Below are positions 39,510 through 47,069 of a stretch of 47,069 nucleotides of DNA, piece by piece. The notes beneath the pieces were generated by a model, which worked only from the letters and a program-made list of their open reading frames with translations, was not told the origin of the DNA and made no database searches. The stretch is from positions 1-47,069 of IMG/VR virus record IMGVR_UViG_3300009788_000147; one strand, given 5' to 3'. A program made the position numbers and the translations under genes. Numbering within the stretch: position 1 is the first letter of the stretch; each line of letters starts with the position of its first letter. Source of the stretch: a virus.

Positions 39510-41327
39510 ATGGCGAGACATCTTATTGGGTCAATTCGAGACTACGATGAAGCAATGCGACACATCGAAGGGTCGCAGCTCCGAGTAGCTGACACGGAAA
39601 CAACCGGCCTTATTCACCATAGGGATTACATAGTAGGTGCGAGCGTGTGGGCGCGTGGGGAAAGCTTCTACTTTCCTTTCCGGCACTTTGAAGGGTACAA
39701 TATCCCGGGCGCAGATAGCAGGCTTTTCGATCTGGGCGAACTACTACACAACCCGTGCATGGCGAACGGCGAGCCTACTTCTTTAGGTGGCTTTAACTAT
39801 CAGTATGATGTCAAGATGTGGGCGCGGGATGGCGTAAGGAAGCCAGTACTATGGGAGGATCCTATCCTTATGGCACACCTGTGTAACGAAAATGAGGTGT
39901 CCTTCAAAATGGAGTCACTCGCTGAGAAGTACGTGAACGAAAGCGCGGGCGGTGACGAGCAAGAGTTGCTAGATGCTATCAGGGCCAAGTTCCCAAGCGC
40001 ACCAAAGAAGGGAATAAAGGGTTTGATGTGCTATCTTAGCGGCGCTGCCGTAGGCTCCTACGCTATGCAGGACGTGGAGACAGCGTTTGATCTCTATATG
40101 TTCTATATCCCATGGCTCAAGCGCCAAGGGCTTTGGGAACTGTACAAAGAGCAGAGGTATTTCGCTAAGCATGTCACCAATATGGAACTAAATGGGCTCC
40201 TGCTGGATAAAGAACGACTAGAGGTCAACTCTGTTGGCGCGGTCGCAGAGACAGCAAGGCTCAAGAAAATCCTATGTGATATGGCAGGTCACGAGGTTAA
40301 CCCTAACTCACCAAAGCAGATGCAGGCTTTGCTCAGGGTGCCAAGCACTGCGCGAGACAAACTAGAGATAGCCTATGAAGTAGCTAACCCTAAAATCAAG
40401 GGAGCCAAAGAGCTGCTATCTTGGAGACGGTACAAGAAAGCAGAAGGGACCTACTATCAGCCTTTTCGTGAGCTTGTCAGTGTTGAAGGGCGCGTACACC
40501 CTAATCTGCGTATCGTTGGAGGGTGGCAGCAAGAAGGAAGCGGGGGCGGCACGGTTGCAGGCCGCCTATCAGCACAACATCCTAACCTGCAAGCCGTGAC
40601 ACGAGGGACAGGCGAGAAGTACAGCTCACGCGATGTCTTCATTGCCTCGCCAGGTTACACACTACTAGAGTTTGACTTTTCGCAGGCAGAGCTTCGTGTC
40701 GCTTCTCACTATGCGAAAGAGAAGACCATGATTGAAATGTTCCGTGCGGGCATTGATATCCACCAAGGTGTGGCGGATGAGCTTGGCTTTCCTAGGTCGC
40801 TTGCCAAGAATGTGAACTTCTCATTCCTCTATGGTATCGGGCCTAAAGCGTTTGGGGAAAAGTATTTCATGTCATTCAAAGACGCGCGTGATACCCTGCG
40901 CGCTTACGATGCGCGCTTCCCCGGTTTCAAAAGGCTCTATCGTAAGTGTGAAGCATTCGCTAGGAAGCACCGTTACATTCAGATGTGGACGGGGAGACGG
41001 CGCCACTTTAACACTAGTAGAACACAGCCCCGCGACGCCATGAACAACCTTATCCAAGGGGCGGTGGGCGAAATGATTCGTCGCCTTTTGGTGGCTATTG
41101 GTGAAGATATCAAGTTTTTTGACCCTGAACTTTATCGGGCTTGCTTGACGGTGCACGATTCTGGTATGGCAGAGATTATCGCCAAACTAGAGTACATCTA
41201 TTCACGAATGCGAAGAATCAAGCAACTAGCCGAAGATCAACCTTGGTGTTCCGTCCCTATTAAACTGGATTTCAAAAAAGGTAACCGATGGGGTTCAATG
41301 AAAGAGATAGTGTTAACAGATGTCTAG
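39510..41327 (+). CDS. polA: Family A DNA polymerase with 3'-5' exonuclease
   Basis: I choose the ATG at 39510 after GGGAAAGAGAT (605 residues). The N-terminal exonuclease has VADTETTGLI (about 27-36), GGFNYQYDVKMW and the late YAMQDVETAF. The polymerase has motif A LEFDFSQAELRVASHY, motif B RSLAKNVNFSFLYGIG (Arg, Lys, Phe, Tyr in family spacing) and motif C CLTVHDSGMAE. All catalytic aspartates I expect are present. It replicates the phage genome with the PrimPol/helicase upstream. No 5'-3' exonuclease domain. Confidence 0.93.
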   Translation: MARHLIGSIRDYDEAMRHIEGSQLRVADTETTGLIHHRDYIVGASVWARGESFYFPFRHFEGYNIPGADSRLFDLGELLHNPCMANGEPTSLGGFNYQYDVKMWARDGVRKPVLWEDPILMAHLCNENEVSFKMESLAEKYVNESAGGDEQELLDAIRAKFPSAPKKGIKGLMCYLSGAAVGSYAMQDVETAFDLYMFYIPWLKRQGLWELYKEQRYFAKHVTNMELNGLLLDKERLEVNSVGAVAETARLKKILCDMAGHEVNPNSPKQMQALLRVPSTARDKLEIAYEVANPKIKGAKELLSWRRYKKAEGTYYQPFRELVSVEGRVHPNLRIVGGWQQEGSGGGTVAGRLSAQHPNLQAVTRGTGEKYSSRDVFIASPGYTLLEFDFSQAELRVASHYAKEKTMIEMFRAGIDIHQGVADELGFPRSLAKNVNFSFLYGIGPKAFGEKYFMSFKDARDTLRAYDARFPGFKRLYRKCEAFARKHRYIQMWTGRRRHFNTSRTQPRDAMNNLIQGAVGEMIRRLLVAIGEDIKFFDPELYRACLTVHDSGMAEIIAKLEYIYSRMRRIKQLAEDQPWCSVPIKLDFKKGNRWGSMKEIVLTDV

Positions 41328-41526
41328 TGATAAGTACAACAAAAGAGATATTGTAGAGTGTATCGATAAGAGGGCGGCATACAATGGCTTATTGTTAGAG
41401 GTCATGTATTCATTTGAGTTGACCACGCCCCTCGGAACATCCGAACAATACTATAGGCTAAAGGATAAGGAGGGGGTACATTATGAGTTTCCTGTGGCAA
41501 GTTTACAATCAAGGGGGAGAGGTTAA
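41320..41526 (+). CDS. Small hypothetical protein
   Basis: This 68-residue protein (MSSDKYNKRDIVECIDKRAA.., then YYRLKDKEGVHYEFPVASLQ) has a beta-rich, SH3-like look and overlaps the end of the polymerase gene by 8 bases. Unknown function. Confidence 0.55.
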   Translation: MSSDKYNKRDIVECIDKRAAYNGLLLEVMYSFELTTPLGTSEQYYRLKDKEGVHYEFPVASLQSRGRG

Positions 41527-41706
41527 GTGCCTAAGAACGTTTCTACACAGTTCATTTTAGACGTATACGCGAAAGCGTATGCCGATAGTCTTCTAGAGCA
41601 TGGGACAGACATCGTGATAAATCACACCGAAGCCTTACTAGCCGTAATCTCGGCAACTCAACCCGGGGAGATATACCCCAAAGCACACACATCGAGTACT
41701 GAATAA
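41527..41706 (+). CDS. Small hypothetical protein, GTG start
   Basis: The GTG at 41527 follows the preceding TAA directly; the TAA at 41704-41706 overlaps the next ATG. The product (59 residues) MPKNVSTQFILDVYAKAYAD.. is helical. The tight overlaps support it. Confidence 0.5.
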   Translation: MPKNVSTQFILDVYAKAYADSLLEHGTDIVINHTEALLAVISATQPGEIYPKAHTSSTE

Positions 41707-42038
41707 TGGCACTAATGAAATACATCGGACCCGACGGGCTTGTCTATGAGATTGATATACCTGACATATATGATACACCAGAGGAAGCGGCCGCCGCAAA
41801 ATCTAGTATGCCCGCAAAGCTCTCAGTGCCTTGTCATAACTGTGACCACGGCAACGGGCCGACGGGTCTCAATATGTGGAACATGATTTGCATAGTGTGC
41901 GACGGAGCTTTAGAGGTCAAAGTCGAGGCTAAGCCTGAAAAGCAGGGCGAAGCTGAAAGGGCTAATGAGGCGAGTAATAGAGCTGCCGAGGTTGCAGACG
42001 CTATAATGAGAGAGTACAATAGAATCGCGTTTTCGTGA
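41706..42038 (+). CDS. Last early gene: CxxC-pair protein
   Basis: The 110-residue protein has CHNCDHGNGPTG.. and CIVCDGALEVK, forming a four-cysteine zinc ribbon (about 43-67), followed by a charged helix. It ends just before the terminator facing it. Function unknown. Confidence 0.55.
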   Translation: MALMKYIGPDGLVYEIDIPDIYDTPEEAAAAKSSMPAKLSVPCHNCDHGNGPTGLNMWNMICIVCDGALEVKVEAKPEKQGEAERANEASNRAAEVADAIMREYNRIAFS

Positions 42039-42047
42039 ACGCAAGAA

Positions 42048-42091
42048 AGCCCCGCGTCAGTGTTGGGGGCCATCAACACCAGCGCGAGGCT
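42048..42091 (-). terminator. Strong hairpin terminator between converging blocks
   Basis: AGCCCCGCG (42048-42056) pairs with CGCGAGGCT (42083-42091), with an inner GTGTTG/CAACAC. Read on the minus strand the hairpin ends in TTTCTTG, fitting termination of the late transcript after the tail fiber gene. No U-run follows on the plus strand, but the hairpin may still slow early transcripts. Confidence 0.7.
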
Positions 42092-42112
42092 AGAAAGGAA
42101 GTCTATTTGCTC

Positions 42113-43516
42113 TTAGTAGACGCCGCGGACTTCAAGATGGAGATTAACCCATTCGGCTCCTGTGCCCCCACCAGTATCCGTAGCAATCTCAATACTGAAT
42201 GTTCTCGCTCCCGCGGAAGGGATCGTATACGCGTGGATAAATGAGATTGTTTTCTCGTATGCAGTCGATAAATCTGTAGTTACAAGCGCGTTAGTTTGGT
42301 CCAACCTAATATCATAGGTGGCGATTGTGACTGTGGCTGTTTTATCGATAATGCGTACACGCACAGTATTTAGGGCAGCAGCTTCATTCCTAAACTGTCC
42401 GGTTACCGTGAGAACTACGTCCCCTACGACCTTTGGATCGTGTGGGGACGCTAGACCTGCGGAAGCAAACTCGACGAAAGATACGCTATTGTGTGCCCCT
42501 GCGGCGTCCAGTCCGAAGCCGTAGCAGTAACCTTCATTGGATGCTAGGACGTGCTGGAATCCACTAGCCGTGCGAGCTTTAAGCGTAGTAGTAACGCTAT
42601 TGTAGTAGGCATCGCCCGTGGCGTGCGTAGTGGGGTCCGCATCCTGTGGAACTAGTCGGAGAGCCGCACGCTTAGGTGAAGAAGTGTCCGCGTGTGCTTG
42701 TACGGCGTAGCCACCGCCCGCATCGGACCTAGCATTAAGGGCCGTACCGTCCCCTGTCCCTGTGGTAGCCCGTACGGCCACGGCACTAACTGTAGCCGCC
42801 GCAGGAATAGTCCCCTGGACTCCTGTGCCGACCGTACTAGTAGATACACCAGCCATCGCGGCGCTAGTTGTGGCCGATTGGCCTTCAACACCGATACCGC
42901 TGGTGGCTCCACCGATACCTATAATACCCTTACCAGTAGCGCCGCCTATAGCTTCTAAGCCTGAGCCTGTAAGGAACCCAAAACCTTTTAGGCCTACACC
43001 TGCCGTAACAATCGCGCGTCCAACAACACCCGTACCACCAAGTAACGCCTGTCCTTCGATGGCGTCACCCGTGCCACTATTCCCTGCTAAGATAGCAGGA
43101 TTAGTGGCACTTGTGTTTTGGGCCTGGATAGCGCGCGTGGTGGTAGCAGTAGCAAGTATGCCATCGCCAGAAGCATTAGCAGTAGCCACCAGGGCGGCTA
43201 AGAAACTAGTTGCCGCAGTCCCTCCGATAGCTGCTTCTGAAATCTGGGCAAGACCAGCAGAGTCAGTCTCTATGATATGATCGTCTAAATCAGGAAGGTT
43301 GGAGCCCTCTCCTACCCATTTAGTCCACGTGGTGTACTGATTCCATAAGGAGTTATACTACTGCGCGGGCGGAGTCTCTAGACCTACGAAGCCTTCATCA
43401 ATCTGCGCATTACTGCGTGCGATCTTGGTAACTGTAGTCTGGAGTAGGACGGGCCCTGTGGTAAAGAGGGTATCCGACGCAAAGATGCGGACAGCAGGAA
43501 TAACTGGTCTAGCCAT
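42113..43516 (-). CDS. Tail fiber protein interrupted by an in-frame amber codon
   Basis: The reading frame from ATG 43514-43516 runs through one TAG (43358-43360) to the stop at 42113, 467 residues in all. The first 52 codons (MARPVIPAVRIFASDTLFTT.. GLETPPAQ) and the next (YNSLWNQYTTWTKWVGEG..) form a continuous pattern. PPAQ-x-YNSLWNQ equals the PPAQ-aromatic-x-N-x-L-x-N signature at the start of many tail fibers. The body is Gly/Ala/Thr repeats (ATANASGDGI, GIIGIGGATSGIGVEGQS) and a C-terminal beta domain. No good start codon follows the TAG, so readthrough, a nonsense mutation or a sequence error is implied. Confidence 0.75.
43358..43360 (-). other. In-frame TAG within tail fiber gene
   Basis: The stop lies at the position where related fibers carry a tyrosine or tryptophan, each one base from TAG. 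The context is CAG TAG TAT. Downstream there is no in-frame ATG before the conserved segment. Confidence 0.7.
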
Positions 43517-43528
43517 GGTGGAGACTTT

Positions 43529-44170
43529 CTAGAGGGGAACGATATAGGCAAGAGGTGAGACAATAACGATAGTACCGCTAGCGTCGCCGAAGCCAGTAGG
43601 AGGGGGAGACGGAGGCAACGTACCTGTTACATCGCTATTTCCGAATGAGTCCGGAGCCACTACAATGAACTTTCCAATATAGGTAGCAGGCTTGGCAAGC
43701 CTAAGGAAAGGGGAGAAAGCAACGATCTCAGCGTCCGTTAGGCTGGCTATCTCAATCTTGTACGCTTTAGGGAAGGTGTCGACTAGATTGATAGTTCGAA
43801 CACTGTCATTTAACAGTTGGCGGATAACCTGGATAAGGTCTTCTGAAGTCCTACGCCGTTTGATTATTTGCGCACGCGCACGAAGGAAGCGCCTATATTC
43901 AACGTCTAGTTGCGCTTGCCTTGGCTGATCTAAGATGCTGCCGATTGTGTCTTGCCAGAAACCGTAAGCCGTACGGATATCGTACAAGGCCGCGATGTTT
44001 ACTGCTACATCTTCATACGCCTGCGCGCGTGTGCCAAAGGTACCCACCAAGGATTGCAGGGCGGGCCTCTTGAAATAATCAATAAGCCTGTTGATACCTG
44101 CTAGCTTGTGGTCTTGGATTTCGGGGATTACGCCTCCCCATTCTTCCGCCCATTCGTCTGCCCATTCCAT
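43529..44170 (-). CDS. DUF2612 / Mu gp48-like baseplate protein
   Basis: The 213-residue protein begins MEWADEWAEEWGG. The core NIAALYDIRTAYGFWQDTIG, then RRFLRARAQIIKRRRTSEDL and IQVIRQLLNDS, is the typical DUF2612 pattern (gp48-like tail protein that joins the wedge to the fibers). It follows the J-like wedge and precedes the fiber gene, as expected. Confidence 0.78.
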   Translation of the reverse strand: MEWADEWAEEWGGVIPEIQDHKLAGINRLIDYFKRPALQSLVGTFGTRAQAYEDVAVNIAALYDIRTAYGFWQDTIGSILDQPRQAQLDVEYRRFLRARAQIIKRRRTSEDLIQVIRQLLNDSVRTINLVDTFPKAYKIEIASLTDAEIVAFSPFLRLAKPATYIGKFIVVAPDSFGNSDVTGTLPPSPPPTGFGDASGTIVIVSPLAYIVPL

Positions 44171-44181
44171 GGTATATGCCC

Positions 44182-45444
44182 TTATGTGATAGTAACGCCG
44201 ATTCGAGCAGAGTCGAAGTCTGCTCTTTCACGAATAGCGATAACCCTTGGCAATGCGTCATAAGGGTCGACGCCCGCGCCGGGGGCCGGGAAACCTACAG
44301 GGAAAGCAGGAGCCACACCAGCGCCATTATCATAGCTTAGTTGGACATCCACACTAGTGACTGAGTTTTTACCCTGTGCATCGCGTAGAGCGTCGAAGAT
44401 GTCGCCAACAAACGATTGCGGGATAACGTCGACACCGGGGTTGTTAAAGTTAAGATTTCCGTAGGCGAGCACCGCGTCTAATACAACTTGTTCCGGGTTA
44501 TCTGGCAACACACCTTCTGCGCCCACCGTCAAACAGGTCACCAGAATGAAGATATCAATATCTGCGGGACGCGTTAAGCCTATAGTAATGTTATCTAGTT
44601 CCGAGTTTTGGACGATTACGGTAGTCGTTCCAAACGCTTCCGCACCAGGAGGTCGACCGCTTTGGATGGCTACGGCGATCGCTGTATCATCGCCTCCGTC
44701 TACTACTACTTCAAAGGCTCCACCCGGTATACCGTCTACCTCTATGGCAGTCTGATTCTCAAACGTACGGACAGAGGTAACACCAGAGACGGCTAGGACG
44801 AGCGCTCGAATCCCATCGATATCATTACCATTGATAAGCAGCTCATCCTTGCGCCTAATCCGTAAGGGTCCGTCCTGCTCATCCGCGCGTCCAATCTCTT
44901 CCGGGTCAATGTCTGCGCTCGCCTCAACAGAAGTCCAGCCCGCGACACTCGTTAGGATAGTCCAGTTAGCAGGGCCCGATGTGACAAAGGTTAGAGCGCC
45001 AAACTCAGCGGCTTCTGCTGTAGCTGCGATAGTCCCACCGCCGCCGATAACATAAGGTCCATCTGCGATAACCCAAACGTCTTCTGTGGTCGCGTTCTTG
45101 AACTGTTTCCCGTTCGGGATATTCGTGGCAGGCGTTCCCGTTAAGAGGAAGTTCTCAGACTTACTCTTAGTCTCTTCCTGCCTCTCCGTATTGGTGATTC
45201 CGCTAAGGATATCCAAGAGAGCGCCCGTTGCATTATCCGGGTCTAGGACAGTAACGATATTGAGCAAGAGCTGTTGTAGAAGAGCCTCGCGCTCAGCAGC
45301 GATACCAATGACTTTCCCGGCTACGGACCCGCTGCCTACTTTGAATAGTACACCAAACTCGGCTTGCATAAGTGTGTTGTATTCACCTATGATCTCTTCC
45401 AAGTCCTGGATTTGTATTCCTGTTGCTGATATTTGCAGAGGCAT
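44182..45444 (-). CDS. Baseplate J-like wedge protein (Mu gp47 type)
   Basis: The 420-residue protein has the Baseplate_J layout: N-terminal LEEIIGEYNTLMQAEFG, VLDPDNATGALLDILSGITN, then ENFLLTGTPATNIPNGKQFK and EEIGRADEQDGPLRIRRKDE. It ends with VTSVDVQLSYDNGAG. These proteins form the wedge of contractile baseplates with gp25. One base is shared with the upstream gp25-like gene. Confidence 0.88.
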   Translation of the reverse strand: MPLQISATGIQIQDLEEIIGEYNTLMQAEFGVLFKVGSGSVAGKVIGIAAEREALLQQLLLNIVTVLDPDNATGALLDILSGITNTERQEETKSKSENFLLTGTPATNIPNGKQFKNATTEDVWVIADGPYVIGGGGTIAATAEAAEFGALTFVTSGPANWTILTSVAGWTSVEASADIDPEEIGRADEQDGPLRIRRKDELLINGNDIDGIRALVLAVSGVTSVRTFENQTAIEVDGIPGGAFEVVVDGGDDTAIAVAIQSGRPPGAEAFGTTTVIVQNSELDNITIGLTRPADIDIFILVTCLTVGAEGVLPDNPEQVVLDAVLAYGNLNFNNPGVDVIPQSFVGDIFDALRDAQGKNSVTSVDVQLSYDNGAGVAPAFPVGFPAPGAGVDPYDALPRVIAIRERADFDSARIGVTIT

Positions 45445-45809
45445 TATGAGAAGTCCAGAGTAGCAGCGGAGGTCAAGACACCGTCCGCGGTCTCGCCCTT
45501 GATATTAACGGTTAGTAAGCTATCCTGTACAGGTTCTAGCTCTAACTCAAAATTGGTCTTGAGAAGCCCGCGAGTTCTTAGGCACTCAGTGGTAAGAAGT
45601 TCGTAGATGTCCGCTTCGTTCGGGCTGTTGAGAAAGATTCTAGCGAAGTAGGGTAGGCCTTCATTGAGACCTAGAAACCAGTTACCTTGTACACTCTTCA
45701 GACGGATTATTAGTTCCTGTTGAGTGCCTTCTAGGCCGTCGTCAACTAGCTTAAAGCCTCCTGACGAGATATGAATGTCACCCGTAGACGTTAGTTTGAA
45801 GTCTGTCAC
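45444..45809 (-). CDS. gp25-like baseplate wedge protein (Mu gp46 type)
   Basis: The 121-residue protein contains DGLEGTQQELIIRLKSVQGN, FLGLNEGLPYF and the late C-terminal VNIKGETADG, the signature of gp25/W-like wedge proteins that initiate sheath assembly. It lies directly before the J-like gene. Despite the family name it has no lysis activity. Confidence 0.85.
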   Translation of the reverse strand: MTDFKLTSTGDIHISSGGFKLVDDGLEGTQQELIIRLKSVQGNWFLGLNEGLPYFARIFLNSPNEADIYELLTTECLRTRGLLKTNFELELEPVQDSLLTVNIKGETADGVLTSAATLDFS

Positions 45810-46484
45810 TATACTGTCTTCACTCTCGCACTATTGATAGTGGCTTTAGCCGCATCCCATGCGCCTTGAAAAGCCGCAAAGCTAGCGGCACCTCCATCAT
45901 TAGGGACTGTTGCAGCGGAAGCCGCGGCGAACATAGTATCCATTAAAGCAATGAACGTAGTAGCCTTTATCACGGGCTCGACCGCCGCGGCACCAAGGTT
46001 GATTAGCGGGCTTTCAATAACGGCGGCCGCTTGACTAGTAGGCGGAACGATAGGGGCTAAATCAGAGTGCAATCCCGGGTGAAAAATGCCATCAATCTCA
46101 CTATGTGTGTGACGCAAACCCGGGTCTGTAGGGACACCCAGTTCAAGCCACTTCTCCAGGCTTCTATCACTAATGAGAACATACCCAGTGTCCAACGGTG
46201 CTAACGGGAGTGTTACATAGGAGGCAACTGTGCGCGTCCAGTGGACCGGAACAAATACAGGCAAAGGAAGATTAGGTAACTCTCCCGAAGCAGTGATACG
46301 CGTTTTCAAAGCCCCTAGTAAGACCTCTGCTTTCTGCGTCGCAGGATCATAAAACACTACAGTTGCAGGGATGCACGTTCTGATACCGAGCTTATGCGCG
46401 TAGGACTACATTGAATAGCTCTGTTAGAGGGTTGACATCCGTCCCGCGTTTGAACTGGTGTGCGCCTTCATTGTCTAAGCCCAT
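45809..46484 (-). CDS. Baseplate spike protein, Gp138 N-terminal type, apparent +1 frameshift
   Basis: A start ATG at 46482-46484 overlaps the hub stop and has GGAG upstream. Its frame (MGLDNEGAHQFKRGTDVNPL.. TELFNVVLRA) stops after 30 codons. The +1 frame continues without interruption as AHKLGIRTCIPATVVFYDP and then to the stop at 45809. Joining the two near 46388-46396 gives the normal Gp138_N layout (helix, then IPATVVFYDP.., then a TxHSEIDGIFHPG His-rich strand region). The annotated GTG at 46357 would cut off the N-terminus. I suspect an indel or a programmed shift. Confidence 0.6.
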
Positions 46485-47069
46485 TATCCAAGAATCTCCA
46501 GAAGCTCGCCAAAAGCGGGGTCTGCAAAGGCCAGTTGAGGGCCTGCGATAGCAAAGGTAGCGGAGCGCGCTTCAAAGTCCGTGTACCAGGCCTGCCCATG
46601 TGTATCACCAAAGTGCCTAACGTACTCACACCGTAGGCCCGTGGAGCTTCCTAGGTGCTCTCCTGGCAGGCCCGTGATAGGGTTAAGTACAAACTCGGCT
46701 AAGCCTACAGGCTGCTTTACAACGAACATCCCGCGACCGGGGTGGAGACCCGGGTCTAAGAGGCTTCTCCCCTTTACGTCGCCGAAACCCTCTGGTGTTG
46801 TGTAGTCGAGCAGGTTAACACCGTCCTGTAGGAGTACGCTAAAGTCGAGGGTAACAGCGCCCTGTGGAACATAGTAGATTTGACCGTCCCTAATCCACCA
46901 TTGCAAGCCATACAGTGCTGCGATTTCATCTAGGGCGGTCGACGCTTTGCCTACTACTACTGCACCGTTCTTAGTCTGAGTAACTACAGCTAAAGGTGCG
47001 ACGGCTGCTACGTTGATTTCCCCGTCCGCGGAAACCTTCATACCCATAGCTAGTTCGATGGTCTTACGG
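46484..47069 (-). CDS. Baseplate hub protein, C-terminal part (enters from right edge)
   Basis: The frame is open from the window edge (RKTIELAMGMKVSADGEI..) to TAA at 46484-46486, about 195 codons. ALDEIAALYGLQWWIRDGQI and YYVPQGAVTLDF match the second domain of gp27/XkdQ-like hubs, and the end (AWYTDFEARSA) the third. It continues the 1-466 half: the two ends lie in phases that require 1+3n missing bases between 47069 and 1. Its stop overlaps the spike ATG. Confidence 0.75.
   Translation of the reverse strand, partial: RKTIELAMGMKVSADGEINVAAVAPLAVVTQTKNGAVVVGKASTALDEIAALYGLQWWIRDGQIYYVPQGAVTLDFSVLLQDGVNLLDYTTPEGFGDVKGRSLLDPGLHPGRGMFVVKQPVGLAEFVLNPITGLPGEHLGSSTGLRCEYVRHFGDTHGQAWYTDFEARSATFAIAGPQLAFADPAFGELLEILG

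Noticed and set aside
39418-39588. GTG-start 56-codon frame overlapping the polymerase start
   Set aside because: Large overlap with the polymerase N-terminus, no ribosome site, and unconvincing C-terminus.
43358-43360. Genome-wide TAG recoding with a suppressor tRNA
   Set aside because: terL, the capsid gene, the Acb2-like gene and others end with TAG, and no tRNA-like element shows a clear CUA anticodon.
45444-45809. gp25-like 'lysozyme' as the endolysin
   Set aside because: This family is a baseplate wedge component with no lytic activity; position and sequence fit the wedge role.
1-47069. CRISPR array, integrase, insertion sequence or toxin-antitoxin pair
   Set aside because: No regularly spaced repeats, no recombinase or transposase motifs, and no convincing toxin-antitoxin pair were seen.

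Overview
This window is almost a complete genome of a tailed bacteriophage with a contractile tail (myovirus-type Caudoviricetes). The two ends fall inside one gene: the N-terminal half of a baseplate hub protein is read off the left edge (466 to 1, minus strand) and its C-terminal half is read in from the right edge (47069 to 46484, minus strand). The molecule is therefore probably circular or circularly permuted, with only a short piece of the hub gene missing. I saw no integrase, lysogeny repressor cassette or partition genes, so a lytic lifestyle is more likely. The host cannot be read directly. A phage-encoded, cysteine-rich lipoprotein (27976-28398) resembles surface proteins common in Myxococcota and related delta-proteobacterial lineages, which is only a hint.

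Layout. The minus-strand late region runs from about 21.7 kb down to 1 and continues, across the contig break, from 47.07 down to 42.1 kb. In transcription order it encodes two small proteins, a RusA-like resolvase, a putative small terminase, an Acb2-like anti-CBASS protein, three decoration or fiber-like proteins (one LamG-like), the large terminase, portal, minor head protein, two tiny membrane proteins, DUF2213 protease/scaffold, cement protein, DUF2184 capsid protein, neck proteins, a fiber-like protein, tail terminator, DUF3383 sheath, tube, tail assembly chaperone with a -1 frame extension, tape measure, Dit-like protein, baseplate plug, hub, spike, gp25-like wedge, J-like wedge, DUF2612 protein and a tail fiber. 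It ends at a strong hairpin terminator at 42.05 kb, facing the end of the early region.

The plus-strand early region (22.6-42.0 kb) starts from a divergent control region. First come about 20 small, tightly overlapping accessory genes (22.6-29.9 kb), including a tandem LuxR-type HTH protein, a family of GTG-start genes sitting directly downstream of sigma-70-like promoters (probably leaderless), and the lipoprotein. A tRNA-like array and a highly structured intergenic region follow (30.0-31.0 kb). The replication and recombination block is then a SNF2-type helicase, Cro-like regulator, MazG-like hydrolase, primase-polymerase/helicase, DUF7768 protein, Cas4/RecB-like nuclease, Sak4-like ATPase, OB-fold protein, KTSC protein, one canonical tRNA-Leu(UAA) and a family A DNA polymerase.

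Most notable: (1) two arrays of tRNA-like sequences with good acceptor and T arms but abnormal anticodon arms; (2) an Acb2-like cyclic-nucleotide sponge; (3) an in-frame amber codon in the tail fiber; (4) a -1 frameshift tail chaperone; (5) an apparent +1 frameshift in the spike gene; (6) leaderless early promoters; (7) no recognisable endolysin.
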